A DNA stretch of 64,000 nucleotides, from positions 1-64,000 of the forward strand of contig JASAND010026566.1 of the NCBI GenBank assembly GCA_030248195.1, in the 5' to 3' direction. The notes beneath the pieces were generated by a model. It did no database searches, was not told the DNA's origin, and saw only the letters and a list, made by a program, of their open reading frames with translations. Positions 19,408 through 29,752 of the stretch are shown here, piece after piece (the first letter of the stretch is position 1; every line of letters starts with the position of its first letter). Source of the DNA: Trissonchulus latispiculum (taxonomy: Eukaryota; Nematoda; Enoplea; Enoplida; Ironidae). A program made the position numbers and the translations under genes.

Positions 19408-20738
19408 TAAAGAAGTCGCACCACTGCCGATGCACTTTGCTGTTGTCCCTGCGAATTTCGAAAAGAAAAAGTCATCTGAGACAAATCAGGTTGAGTAGTA
19501 GGTTGAATTTCAACATTCGAATACGTATTCGGGTGAAAAACCGGAGTCAAATCGGACACAGTAGCTGACGGAGACTCATCAGGAAAATAAAATGCAGCTG
19601 CCTCGTCAGTAGACATAGACGGCCGAGCGTAATTTGATTCCAAGCCTACATCTGCTGCAGCCCCTCCCAGAGGCTCCTCAGCAGAAGCCGGGGCCCCAGA
19701 CACCGGAGAGGGGGAAGTCACCTGAATGTGAGGTAAAGACGGCGAAGTGTGCGTATCAACTGGATTCAAACCAACAAACTCAGAGCCCAATGCCGGAGTC
19801 GATGTCCTGCAAGCACCACCCTCGGCCGACACCACTACAGCCGGTTCCACCGACAGCGAGGGTTGATCCCGTCCTATACGGGACTGGCCCTTACGGTCGG
19901 GTTCGCCGCGCTGAGGGGAAGAAGCCACGAGAGACTCGTCAGCCAAGGAGCCTACAAGGAGCCGATACTCCGACATAGTCTGCTGACCGGGTGGAATTTG
20001 AATAAGAAACGCTGCCTGAGGTACCTGTTCTTTCAGAGGAGACCTTTGGGGGGACCCTTGTGGCGTCGGAACTACCGACATCCCATGACTCAAGACCCGA
20101 GGGGGTGACCCCTCAGAGGGGAGAGACCGTTTCAGGCCAACCTCCCCAGGGTCATTTTCATCAGCCGAAGTGTTTGACGACAAATCCATATCTTGGGAAG
20201 GGAGCCCTTCCGGCACTTCATGTTGGGCGGCAGCCCGCTCATCCAACTTGCGCTGCTCACGATCTTTCTGCGCTTGCGACTTTTTCGGAGCTTTTTGGTA
20301 ACTTTCCTCAGCTAACCCCATTAAGAAGGCTCCCGCACGCTTTGGAGGATTTGGACGCTGCGACGCACCCACAAAGAGGTCATCTTTCAAAATATGTAGA
20401 GGAGGCAACAAATGGCGAGGCGGCTTTTTCGACAAAATTTTGATATCAACCACCTTTTGCTCAGCCCTCTTCTTCTTCTTCTCTCCTGGTGCCAATTTCG
20501 TAAATGGCGAACGTGGGATATGCCCAATTTTCAAAGCGGTCTGAGCCCGAAATGGGCGATCTTCAACAACAACCGGCAAAACCGCAGTTTCATATTTTCG
20601 AAAAGTAGGAGCTTGCCCGACTTGAGCAACAGTTTTGAATTGGTTCAGCAATAAATTATCATCTGACGAAAAAGTTGGACACAGATGCAAAAGTTGCTGA
20701 ATTCCCAAAAGTAAGTCCAAAACGTCTCGGATGCCATA
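19404..20738 (-). CDS. Linker segment of accessory polyprotein (Ser/Pro/acidic, Lys-rich patch)
   Basis: This is an open frame in the same phase as the exonuclease segment, separated from it only by a TGA at 20741-20739. It begins with a helical block aligning to the plus-strand copy (YGIRD to VVEDRPF). A Lys-rich patch (GEKKKKRAEQK) and the block KDDLFVGASQRPNPPKRAGAFL, alignable to the other copy, follow, then about 250 residues of disordered Ser/Pro/Glu-rich sequence. The Lys-rich patch could be a nuclear-localisation or nucleic-acid-binding element. There is no recognised domain. Confidence 0.55.
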   Translation of the reverse strand, partial: YGIRDVLDLLLGIQQLLHLCPTFSSDDNLLLNQFKTVAQVGQAPTFRKYETAVLPVVVEDRPFRAQTALKIGHIPRSPFTKLAPGEKKKKRAEQKVVDIKILSKKPPRHLLPPLHILKDDLFVGASQRPNPPKRAGAFLMGLAEESYQKAPKKSQAQKDREQRKLDERAAAQHEVPEGLPSQDMDLSSNTSADENDPGEVGLKRSLPSEGSPPRVLSHGMSVVPTPQGSPQRSPLKEQVPQAAFLIQIPPGQQTMSEYRLLVGSLADESLVASSPQRGEPDRKGQSRIGRDQPSLSVEPAVVVSAEGGACRTSTPALGSEFVGLNPVDTHTSPSLPHIQVTSPSPVSGAPASAEEPLGGAAADVGLESNYARPSMSTDEAAAFYFPDESPSATVSDLTPVFHPNTYSNVEIQPTTQPDLSQMTFSFRNSQGQQQSASAVVRLLY

Positions 20739-21901
20739 TCAAATTTCATGTGGAGTCAAAAAAGACATAAGCCCATGCGTAGATTTTGATTTGCACTGCG
20801 ACTGTGGATATTTCAAAATGTTCCACTGAATCCAACCCAGGGAAATTTCGTCGCGTGCTCGATTCGGTGGCATAATTGGGTTATCTTGATCGTCAAACCA
20901 TAAATGAGGGGACCGGTGTGGATGTTCAGGGTCATATTCCGGGAAACCCACCTCATTTACACGGTCCCACAAAAATCGGTGGAAATGATTGAAGTCAACT
21001 AGAGAATTTCGTGCGTCAATGCGCAAATTTCCCAAAATGCGACGACAGTCAGACAAGGCACCAATGGCCAAAACCGGAAAATCTGTATTGTAAAAAATAG
21101 GTTGCAGGCCATATCTTAACAAACTCCAAGACGGGACTTGCAAATAGATCACATGTAGCATGACCACTACAATTTTGATGTTAGAGTCGTCTACGGAATT
21201 TGTATTCATATTGAGAGGATCTAATTCATCACGAAACTTTTGGATATCCCGAGGGACTGCAAACTGTAACATGACAGCAGATTTGGACTGCTGTACCCCC
21301 AACCACTCCTTTAACTGAAGACCCTCAACATCCACGGCTAAAAAACCGGCCTGCTTTGCTAGACGGTACAACTCCTTAACCTCAGCAAAAAGCTGAGCAA
21401 TTTCAGTCACGACAACAGTAGGCTGCCGCAGTTGTTCATGAGTCACAGTAAAATTAACAATAGACTCCAAGTAGCCTGTACGCCACCTCTGGTCAGCAGC
21501 AGAAACAAAATCAATAGTTGGAGGGGGAAACTGCTGAAAATGTGAGTCTAACTGCTCATAAGTCAATGGAGAAAGAGCAATAGTATTTTTGTCTGGATCA
21601 AATTTAGCCAAAGACTGAGACGAAGTCGACGGTTTCGGTGTCACAGGAGGTACTGGATTACGTTCTGAAGTTTCTGAGGGCTGATATTCAGATTCCTGAT
21701 CACCTGACTCAGACGCTGAAGTTTCCAAATTTTGTGACCGCTGACGCTTCGAACGCCGAGGTCCCGTATCTGAAGCTACGAGACGCTAAAGCTTTCCAAT
21801 TTGTAGACGCCCCTTTTTCCTGAAGAATTTTGCTTAAAGAGGGGGCAGAAGATTCTGAGCCCGACTGAGTCTTTTTCTGGCGTTTTGCGTTTGCGAGGCA
21901 T
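20739..21901 (-). CDS. 3'-5' exonuclease-like (DEDD/RNase D type) N-terminal part of accessory polyprotein
   Basis: An ATG at 21901 starts a basic N-terminus (MPRKRKTPEK). Two frame changes before about 21780 lead into a 329-residue open frame, which itself carries PRRSKRQR just upstream. In that frame the motif FLAVDVEG (Asp133-x-Glu135) with the following MLQFAV strand matches exonuclease motif I. FPVLAIGALSDCRRIL (Asp227) resembles motif II, and NSLVDFNHF (Asp245) fits the conserved 'xxDT/L' strand seen in EXD1/WRN-type folds. The YGLQPI block is nearly identical in the plus copy. These enzymes remove nucleotides from 3' ends of RNA or DNA; EXD1-type relatives can be inactive RNA binders. 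A motif-III Tyr/His is not clear, so catalysis is unproven. The basic stretches suggest nuclear or nucleic-acid targeting. An in-frame TGA at 20741-20739 ends the segment. Confidence 0.55.
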
Positions 21902-22645
21902 TTTCAGACCAAATTTACAAAATTTAGCTGACCAAAGGCAACTACAGATTACTTACACAAAACAAAATATAAACCAGAAAACTACCATCTGATCAGCTCG
22001 GAAAAGCACCGGAGAGGCTACCCACACTGAAGTGAGGAGTAAAGATCGGATAGAAGAACCAAGGATAGCCAACCCACAACGAGAATCCTAAACAAGAAAA
22101 GAAAATTAGTGCACACATGAAAAGTGAAGATTCATACGTATATAACATTTTTGTAAGAGTAAAAAGCAAGAGAAGAACAGACTTCCAAGATTTTAGGAAC
22201 AAGAATTTATTCATGGAAAGAAAACCCCAAAAAGCTGTGTACGTATATACGTACCTAAGAGTTTAGATAAAATTTAATTTAAAATCAGTAGACATAAGAG
22301 ATTAAAAGATTTTCCGTCCGAAAGGAATGTAGAAATCAAATAAGGCAAATAATCAAAACAGAAATTTTAAATAATAGCAAGGAAAGTAATTTCTAAGACT
22401 TTTTACCTAATACATTGACCACAATATAGATCAGAAAACCGCTTTGATAGACACAGACAAACATAAAGTTCACAATTCGCCTAAAAATAGTAGAAATAAA
22501 ACAAAAGTTAGATGCTAAACAAGAAAAATTAGAAAAGATCCAAACCTAAAACAATATATACAAATTTATACAAAATTTATACAAATACATAGGTGGGGCA
22601 CACAAAAATAATCATACAACAATAAACAAAATGTACAAAATAAGA
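21902..22645 (-). promoter_or_regulatory. Spacer between integrase and accessory gene with candidate 3' splice site
   Basis: An AT-rich 744 bp with no ORF of note. On the minus strand, TTTTCTTTTCTTGTTTAG ends at 22088, 187 bp upstream of the ATG at 21901. The plus-strand copy has its acceptor-like site 182 bp upstream of its ATG. The equivalent placement supports use of this site for a spliced accessory mRNA. Confidence 0.4.
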
Positions 22646-24870
22646 TTACTGGAGGAAGGGCTTGATACGATTTACATGAATATCGACTGGCGGATCAACT
22701 TTGGTGGTGGACTGAATTTGAACATTCGGGGGAGCCAAAATTTTTACGACCCGAAAAGGGCCTTCGAACACTGGCAGGTATTTGCGGCTTGCACCCTTTG
22801 GAATATTCGCCTTAGAAACGTCCTTCCATACTAACATACCTTCAGTATAGTCGACCGGTTTAACCTTAGCATCATAATCATTTTTACGCTTTTTTAGAAT
22901 AGCTTCCATATGTTCTTTAAGCAACTGTCGTGAATATCGCAATCGAGTTATTAAGTCGCGCACGTAGGAAGGGTTGAAAGGTTTTGTGCCCGGTTCTAGC
23001 AACTTAAAAAAATTCTCAGAAAAAAGACGAGGGTTCCGACCATGAAGGAGATAGTATGGGGACTCTCCAGTGGAAGCATGTGGGGCTGCTCGATAAAAAA
23101 CAGCACCCAAGGGAGGAGGACATCCCACTCTCGAGCAAAAGCAAGCATACATTTTCGCAGCATGCCCTTCAAGGTCCCATTCAAACGTTCACACGCCCCA
23201 TTTGATTGTGGATGATAGGCGGTCGTACGTACTTTTCGTGTACCCATCAAGTTACAAAGATCTTCCATTAAAGCCGAGCAAAAAGGCGTACCCCTATCTG
23301 TCAAAACTTCACGCGGGGCCCCATTAACAGCAATAACCTGTTCAGCTAACAATTTCGCAATAGTATCTGTTTTCTCATTTGTCATTGCAAAAGCCCACCC
23401 CCATCGAGTGAAAAAATCAACAATAACCAAAACTTTACAATGACCTACTGATGTGGGGGGCGCATGCATGACATCCATGCTGATGCGCTCAAACGGTGCT
23501 TCCACTGGAGTAAAAAATTTTAAGTAAGCCTGAGGCTTACGTGGTCCAGGGTTGCAAGCCGCACATACCTGACAGCATTCCACAAAACGAGAAACGTCCC
23601 GGGACAAAGTCTCCCAAAAATATCTGGCGGCGACAATCCCCAACATTTTCATTTTTCCTACATGACAACCTCCCAAAACATCATTATGACATTCTTTAAG
23701 CACGTATTGACGACATTCTTGAGGAACAACGATTAATTTGATGGTATCAGGGATAGGATGTCCTTTTTTATCCGTCTGTATCCGGTATAGCATGCCATTC
23801 TCAAACACAAATTTTGAGGCTGATCCCCGTACGTACGAAGCCAATTGCAAATCCTTTGGCAATTTATCATTTTCAAGAAATTCAATCATAGCAGATGTAA
23901 AAGGATCCGTGCGTAGGGCCTCAGCCCAAATTTCCTGAGCTGCAACGAGCTGAGGAGGAAGATGCGGACCATCATCAGGACACTCGGTATCAAACACATC
24001 GTCCAAGACGGCAAATAAAAATTCAGGAATTTTTGGATTCTCAGCAAAAACCCCAGCAATGGCGGGTGGGTTCCGTGACAAAGCATCGGCTGCCCCATTT
24101 ACTGAACCAGGTTTTTGAATAACACGAAAACGAAATTGCTCAATAAAAACACGCCAGCGGACGACTCTGCCCTCAGCCGACTTTGGCTTTGCGTGATCCC
24201 CCAAAATACACTCGAGGGCTTGATGGTCCGTAATGAAAGCTGTTTTTTCCCGATCTTGCGGATAAACTGGAATTTGATGAAAACCTGAGGCCAAATCAAG
24301 CTTTGAAAAAATACAATGGCCCAAAATCAATTCGAAAAGACCGTCAATTCGAGGTAATGGATAACAATCCTTTTTAGTGACGGCATTCAATTTTCGGTAA
24401 TCAACACAGAGTCGCCAATCCCCATCTTTCTTAGCCACCAAAATTATTGGGGAGGCCCAAGGTGACCGAGAAGGCTGTATAAGGCCCTGTTCCAGCCAAG
24501 CGGATAATTTCTCGTCGATAATTTTCTTCTGTGCTGGATTAACTTTATAGGCCCGCGCACGAATAGGCCGTTTGCCTGGTTCAATTTCAATATAATGGTA
24601 ATCTATATCGGTCTTGCCGAAACCACCAGCAGCGTCCCAAATGTTAGGAAAATTTAAAATCATTAGCCGAAGGCGCCGTTGATTTCTACGAGAGAGGCAA
24701 CAGTCCTTCAAACTGATTTTCCCATTCAAGAGAGCACGTTTTTCAGGATCAGCAAAACGTGCAGTAGCAACGGATTCGGCTGCCGAAAAAGGGTCAACTT
24801 CTTCTTCTTCTTCTCGAGATGTACGTACGTAACTCCCCAAAATTTCTTTGGGAGTCACTTCTTCGGACAA
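22646..24870 (-). pseudogene. pol: RT (internally deleted), RNase H remnant, integrase
   Basis: The frame opens with the RT N-terminus (KTDIDYHYIEIEPGKRP, then SRSPWASPIILVAKKDGDWR and LDLASGFHQIPV). Right after KTAFIT it jumps in frame to DHQALECILGDH, which belongs near the end of RNase H. The RT YxDD motif, thumb, connection and the first RNase H acidic residues are therefore absent, roughly 250 residues by family length. Then follow the H-H-C-C zinc finger (CQVC), and the integrase core with Asp in MDVMH, Asp in LTDRGTPF and Glu in CERLNGTL. A one-base frameshift at about 23090, in an A run, separates the last 150 residues, which end with a GPFRV-type module. RT cannot be active. Integrase would need the frameshift to be suppressed. 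Confidence 0.9.
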
Positions 24871-26432
24871 AACCCCCGAAATTTTTTCAGAAGAAACTCG
24901 ATACGTAGGGGGCTCAAACCCTGGTTCGCCCGGATGAATTTTACGTCAAAAAAATTTGCGAAAAAGTTTCGGCTTGTCTTGCACTGCTGGCGGTCCACGC
25001 CCTCGCACGGCGATTCCCCCTCAGAGGAAACCAACGCACGAGGCTGAGACTCATCAGCCCACGTTTCCACAATTTCAGAAACATTTACAGGAACCATTGG
25101 CCACTGCTTAGGCTGCTCCTGATTAAAATCTACCAAATCGTCACCAGAGAACAAACAAGATGTCAAACTTTTTGGATCTTGCGACAAAACTTCAGAGGGA
25201 ACCACCCCCTCTTTTAGGGGAGGTCCAGGTTCCGGAGGGGCTGTAACCCCCTTGGCACAAGAAGTCGCTTCGAGAATGGCTTCCATATCCGTGAAAAATA
25301 CCGAAAAATTAGGGGGGGGCACCCCCTCTTTTGATAGGATGTCCCCCTGAACTTGCTCATCATCACAGTTGAGAACCAAAGGATCTTCAAAGGGAGAATC
25401 AAACAAAAATTCTGAAAATGGTGACGCCACCCGTGGCGGAGGGGTCCCAAGGTCTGAATCAACAACAAAAATCATATCTTCAATATACGTATCTAAATTT
25501 GCATGTGCCCTGGTGACGGCCAATGGTTTTTCAAAAGACGGATCCGTGGCCAGATAGTCCTCAGCCGGGCAAATGGACCCGACCAGCATGGATTTTGACA
25601 AGGCAACTGGACAATTTGTAGGATTCGCCACCAAAAATTCGAAAAAATTTTGCTTGAGATCAATAATCCCCCCATATGGCAATACACGATTTACATGAAC
25701 AAAGGAATCCAAAGGTTCGAACAGAAAGGGAGTCCCGGTCAGTTCTGAGGAGACCTCGGCCTTAGCCCAGACCTCGGAGGAGGGGGGAACCACGACATCT
25801 ACTGCCAGCACTGCAGCAGCGGGTTGTCCGTCTTTCGTGGACCATACAGAACGCAATTGATCCGGTGTAAGCAGGTCATGGTACAGGCCCCCCATGTTCA
25901 CAATATTTTGAGAGAGCAAAATATCCCATGAATTAGCTTTCATAAAGTCAGTTCCTAACAAAATATCCTTATAAAAATCGGGAGCAAGATGAAAGTGCCA
26001 TCCGAATTGAATTTGCCCGACATGAAAAGGGACATAAACCTTACCTGTGAGCCTCAAATAGTCATTTCCAGGAGTTTTTGCCCGAATTGGATCTGGATAT
26101 TGAACTACCAATTCAGCCCCCGCACGCAAAAGTCGTTCCAGACCTCCAGAACTCAAAATAGAAATAGAGGCTCCAGTATCAATAATTGCAACCAAAGTTT
26201 GCCCCTCCACTTGAATGAGGATAGCAGGGGTGTTATCCCCCGCAGCCAATACGGCATCCAGATCAATTTCACGGACCTGACCCGAATCAATTACATCCGA
26301 GGAAAAAGTTTGACTGTAATACTGCTGACGATTTTCTTGGGCCTGTTGGGAGGAGTAGGGGACCAATGGACCCTGGGAGGACCCCACCTCTGAAGATAGA
26401 GGGGGAGTGACCTCCCCAATGCCGCAAGCCAC
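24855..26432 (-). CDS. Retropepsin (aspartic protease) with long C-terminal extension
   Basis: This open frame of 525 codons contains ILIQVEGQTLVAIIDTGASISILSSG, with the catalytic Asp-Thr-Gly-Ala-Ser at residues 85-89. The second retropepsin signature DILLGTDFM lies about 75 residues on. It would cleave the Gag-Pol polyprotein. A roughly 300-residue acidic, Pro-rich extension after the protease leads into RT. It ends 16 bases inside the RT frame, so the RT part would need a frameshift. The first codon is not a convincing ATG, as expected for a Pol product expressed by readthrough or frameshift from gag. Confidence 0.85.
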   Translation of the reverse strand: MACGIGEVTPPLSSEVGSSQGPLVPYSSQQAQENRQQYYSQTFSSDVIDSGQVREIDLDAVLAAGDNTPAILIQVEGQTLVAIIDTGASISILSSGGLERLLRAGAELVVQYPDPIRAKTPGNDYLRLTGKVYVPFHVGQIQFGWHFHLAPDFYKDILLGTDFMKANSWDILLSQNIVNMGGLYHDLLTPDQLRSVWSTKDGQPAAAVLAVDVVVPPSSEVWAKAEVSSELTGTPFLFEPLDSFVHVNRVLPYGGIIDLKQNFFEFLVANPTNCPVALSKSMLVGSICPAEDYLATDPSFEKPLAVTRAHANLDTYIEDMIFVVDSDLGTPPPRVASPFSEFLFDSPFEDPLVLNCDDEQVQGDILSKEGVPPPNFSVFFTDMEAILEATSCAKGVTAPPEPGPPLKEGVVPSEVLSQDPKSLTSCLFSGDDLVDFNQEQPKQWPMVPVNVSEIVETWADESQPRALVSSEGESPCEGVDRQQCKTSRNFFANFFDVKFIRANQGLSPLRIEFLLKKFRGFCPKK

Positions 26433-26547
26433 CGAAGCAGCAGAAGCAGCTCCAGAAAGTGCAGAGCCCGGACTGATGGGACCCTGGGGTGTTGCCCCCC
26501 ACTAGCGGTTTCCGAGCCAGTTGGGTCTCCCGCACCGGAGAGGCCCC

Positions 26548-27270
26548 CTAACACCAAGAATCCGACGGCTCATAATTCGTGGACCAAACTTGTTCTGGAT
26601 CAAACTTATCTGGCCATAACGTCATGAATAAATCTGTCATTTCAATGACCTGTTCTTTAAGTGCCACATAATATTGGTCCATTAAACTGTTCGTTTTTGA
26701 ATGAATGGATGAAAGAAGGAAAAAATTGCGGTGCATCCACTGAAAAAGTTGGACCACCCTATCTGTTGTTTCTACTTCTTTTGAAACAGGAGTGGCACCC
26801 AGTACATGTTCCGGACTACCTAATTTAGCCAAATCAGGTTCTATTTGAATCATATTGATTGCCAGTTGAGAAACCATTTCTGAGACCTGTTGAGCCGTCG
26901 GATTTGTAGTGGCACGAGGGGCTGGCCCTCGAACCACCTGTCGGGCCCCACCCCTATAGGACCATGAGAAGCTCTAACAAAATTTGGATAAGAGGGAGGA
27001 GGTCGAACAGGCGTCGCAGCCACAGACTGAGAATTTTGAACGGGTGCCCGCGCGACAGGGCGCCCCCCCCCCCGCAGAAGCCGCCGGAAACGCTGGAACC
27101 AACGCTACCTGCGCCTCTGCGGGCAGCCGCGGCTGTCCCGATGGCATGCAATACCAACCTGAAGCCTGCTGAGGCTGTTGCTGTGGATAGGTCATCAGCT
27201 GTGGCGGCGTCGCCTGAGGGTGATATGACGCCGGAGGAGGAACTGCCGGGTAGGCCCCCACCATATCCAC
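26548..27270 (-). pseudogene. gag-protease linker frames
   Basis: Two short frames continue the gag-pol coding strand. At 27270-26974 there is a Pro/Gln-rich tail that follows the zinc knuckle in another frame. At 26937-26548 there is a helical 129-residue stretch ending DPEQVWSTNYEP. I see no known domain. The frame breaks between them are probably decay. Confidence 0.5.
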
Positions 27271-27916
27271 CTGCTGTTGAGAATTTTGTACATTACGCTG
27301 TTTATACCCCGGAGGGGCTTACTTGGATCTTTGTCCCAACATTTGTCCGGATGATGTCCGCGCTTGTTGCAATGCTTGCACGGTGGGAAACGCTTCCGCT
27401 TTTCTTCTTCCATTTCCTTGAATTTGTCCCAGAACTTCGTCTCCAGCCAGTCCTTCATCTCCCGTAGCTCCAGCCGCGTCGCCGGCGTCGAGTCCAGGGA
27501 GGGCACCCCCTCTTTTGACATAAGCTGAGAGTTCACATTAAAAATTGGAGCCACAAATTGTTGTTCACCATAACTAGGTTTCGAATTCCGAGCCTCCAAT
27601 TTATCCAAGGTACGTAAAATTTCCTCTAAAGTAGGCTCCCCTTTACTGAAGTTTGAAGCCAAAGCGGAGGCATATTCTGAGCGAATTCCGTCAAATAATT
27701 GTTGAACGCAGTGCCTGTCTCTGTCTTCCTGAGATGGCCAAATTTCCAGTGCCTGAGACTGGAGCTCCGATACGTATTGGCGCGCCGACTCCCCAGGCTG
27801 CTGGACACGCTGGGCGAAACGATGAAATTTTTCCGAAACAGATAACTTGGGCTTCGGAAATTGAGCAGAGAGCAGGCGTACAAAATTATCCAAAGAATCC
27901 ACAACACCAGGGCCAA
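27195..27916 (-). CDS. Gag: capsid C-terminal part and zinc knuckle
   Basis: This open frame begins after a one-base frameshift at about 27917. It carries the retrotransposon capsid pattern LSVSEKFHRFAQRVQQPGES and ARQYVSELQSQALE, with QQLFDGI. Near its end is CKHCNKRGHHPDKC, a CX2CX4HX4C nucleocapsid zinc knuckle that binds the element RNA. After the knuckle the meaningful frame shifts at about 27270. It assembles the virus-like particle in the cytoplasm. Confidence 0.85.
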
Positions 27917-29269
27917 TTATGGACGCAGTGCTTTTCCCGACAATTTATTGAACATCAAGCGGGCCCATTGATCTTGAGGAATTCCCTGAACCGTGGCTGC
28001 AGAAACGAACTGAGGCAACCAATCTTCAAAATATTCTAGAGTCGGTTCAAAACGCGGTATATCTTGCAAAATGGCCATATACGTACGATATAATTGGGCG
28101 CTATGTTTACTAACGGAGATATCAGTGGCCTGCATAGTGGGAGGGGTGGGGTGTGGTCGCCCACGCCCTTGCCCCCCAGCCGGAGAAAAAGCACTAGAAA
28201 CGCCGTAGACCCCTTGGTCTGGCTGTTGCTGGAATTGGCCCTGCTGTTGAGGCTGTTGAGCAGGAGAGGTTGTAGTCTGCTGCTGGCCTTGCTGTTGCGA
28301 AAAAAAACCGTAATCCGGGTACATAGGAGCCAATAACTGTTCCTGTTGCGGAAATGCATACGTACCTTGTTCTTGAGCTGAAGACTGGTCCTGTTGATAG
28401 CCATATTGATGCTGAGCGGCAAACTCCGGCTGTACGTATATGTATTGCTGATTTGATGCAAAAAAATAATAGCCATTTCCATCAGAATCATAATAAAATG
28501 GTCCAGTTGCCTGGGGAGGCGGCGCCCCCGGTGGCGGAGCGCCAGGCTGATCCTGCTGTTGTCGCGGATATTGAGGGTCAGGCACTGCATCATTTGGCAA
28601 GAAAGGGTTATGACCCGAATTTTGACCAGGTGGGGGCGGATTCTGACCTGGGGGCGGACCCCCCGACTGAGCAGGCCGAGATCCATTACAAGGGACCGAA
28701 CGTACTGTATTTTGTCCAGAACCGTAGGAATGATGAGAATCTGGACTATTGGGCTTGCGGAAACTACTCGACGCTTGCGGAGACGTCGGGCCGGCCACAG
28801 GAGTGCGGGATGGCTGAGCCGCAGCAGAGGTTGAAGCCTGGGGCGAGGCCGAATTTGACAGGAAAGGACGTCCATTTTCAACATGCTTCTCAATCAACAG
28901 ATTTGTCATGCGGTCCACCAAACTTTGATAATAATCCGCAATTTTATGTAGCCGCCGGGGATCACCTCTCGGAAGATTTGCCACTTCTGGATCCCGGACA
29001 ACAGCTGCCACCGCCGCCCAAATTCCCTCGTCCGACGGTAAAATAGACGTAGTAGTCTGGGGGGGAGGGGGACCTCCTGCCTCCTCACATGACATATTGA
29101 CAATGCAAACATGATCCGTACCCGCATTCTGAGCATTTCCCCCCGAAGAATTTTGACCAGGGGTGGGAACTGGCAACGGGGGAGGTTGGGAATTCTGAGC
29201 CTGGGGAGGTGGTGGGGGGTCGCCCCCCACTCTGCACCGACTGGTTCCCCCCGGTAACAGGCGGACCAA
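27917..29269 (-). CDS. Gag: long Pro/Gln-rich N-terminal region and capsid start
   Basis: A 450-codon frame. Most of it is Pro, Gln, Gly and Tyr-rich low complexity (residues 20-380), then comes the beginning of the capsid (EDWLPQFVSAATVQGIPQD, LMFNKLSGKAL). It stops one codon past LRP, where a one-base frameshift leads to the next gag segment. The N-terminus appears to continue upstream in other frames toward the ATG at 29728. Such a long low-complexity matrix-like region is not typical of gypsy Gag. Confidence 0.75.
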   Translation of the reverse strand: MVRLLPGGTSRCRVGGDPPPPPQAQNSQPPPLPVPTPGQNSSGGNAQNAGTDHVCIVNMSCEEAGGPPPPQTTTSILPSDEGIWAAVAAVVRDPEVANLPRGDPRRLHKIADYYQSLVDRMTNLLIEKHVENGRPFLSNSASPQASTSAAAQPSRTPVAGPTSPQASSSFRKPNSPDSHHSYGSGQNTVRSVPCNGSRPAQSGGPPPGQNPPPPGQNSGHNPFLPNDAVPDPQYPRQQQDQPGAPPPGAPPPQATGPFYYDSDGNGYYFFASNQQYIYVQPEFAAQHQYGYQQDQSSAQEQGTYAFPQQEQLLAPMYPDYGFFSQQQGQQQTTTSPAQQPQQQGQFQQQPDQGVYGVSSAFSPAGGQGRGRPHPTPPTMQATDISVSKHSAQLYRTYMAILQDIPRFEPTLEYFEDWLPQFVSAATVQGIPQDQWARLMFNKLSGKALRP

Positions 29270-29278
29270 AAGTATTAT

Positions 29279-29728
29279 TCAACATCTGAGAAATTGCTGG
29301 AGCCGGTTTTGGGGCCCCCCGACCCGACCCCACCACCTGAGCGGCAGGCCAGTCTGTAGCCGGCCGCCACTGACTTTGACTGACCGGGACTGGATTTCGC
29401 ACGTTTGACGTACGCTGACTTTGTTGCTGACCCCGCCAACTTTGCAAAGGGATAGTAGTCGGAATATACGGGATCCCCCAAGATGCGGAGCCCCCCCACG
29501 AGTACCGGGAGGTACCCCATCACGCAAAGGAGGATCTGTATAATTTTCCATTTCAAACCTATCCCCCCGCTCCAAAAGTGGCGCTTGTTCGCAGCAACGT
29601 TGACGAAAAACTAAATTTTCAACTTCAGCTGGCGCATCAAAATTAGGCAAAAATTCAAAAATTCGCTGAATATCTTGTAAACGATCGTCCAAAAAATTTT
29701 GAAACTTAGGAGCAAATTCCACTGGCAT
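29279..29728 (-). CDS. Gag N-terminus
   Basis: The first ATG after the primer-binding site is at 29728, 5 bp from the end of the 18-nt site. It starts MPVEFAPKFQNFLDD, a helical amphipathic stretch that continues for about 80 residues to PLRDGVPPGTRGG. After that the frame becomes basic and implausible, so the true gag frame probably moves to one of the overlapping frames leading to 29269. I take 29728 as the translation start because nothing else opens closer to the leader. Confidence 0.6.
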   Translation of the reverse strand: MPVEFAPKFQNFLDDRLQDIQRIFEFLPNFDAPAEVENLVFRQRCCEQAPLLERGDRFEMENYTDPPLRDGVPPGTRGGAPHLGGSRIFRLLSLCKVGGVSNKVSVRQTCEIQSRSVKVSGGRLQTGLPLRWWGRVGGPQNRLQQFLRC

Positions 29729-29732
29729 CTAC

Positions 29733-29750
29733 CACATGACACGGTCGCCA
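29733..29750 (-). other. Primer-binding site
   Basis: On the minus strand, TGGCGACCGTGTCATGTG begins two bases after the 5' LTR. TGG complements a tRNA CCA tail. From memory, TGGCGACCGTG is the tRNA-Arg type site of 412/mdg1-like gypsy elements. Confidence 0.75.
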
Positions 29751-29752
29751 CA

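Noticed and set aside
26964..29046. Plus-strand frames of up to 230 codons opposite gag
   Set aside because: Antisense to the Pro/Gln-rich gag, whose composition keeps the opposite strand open. No independent support.
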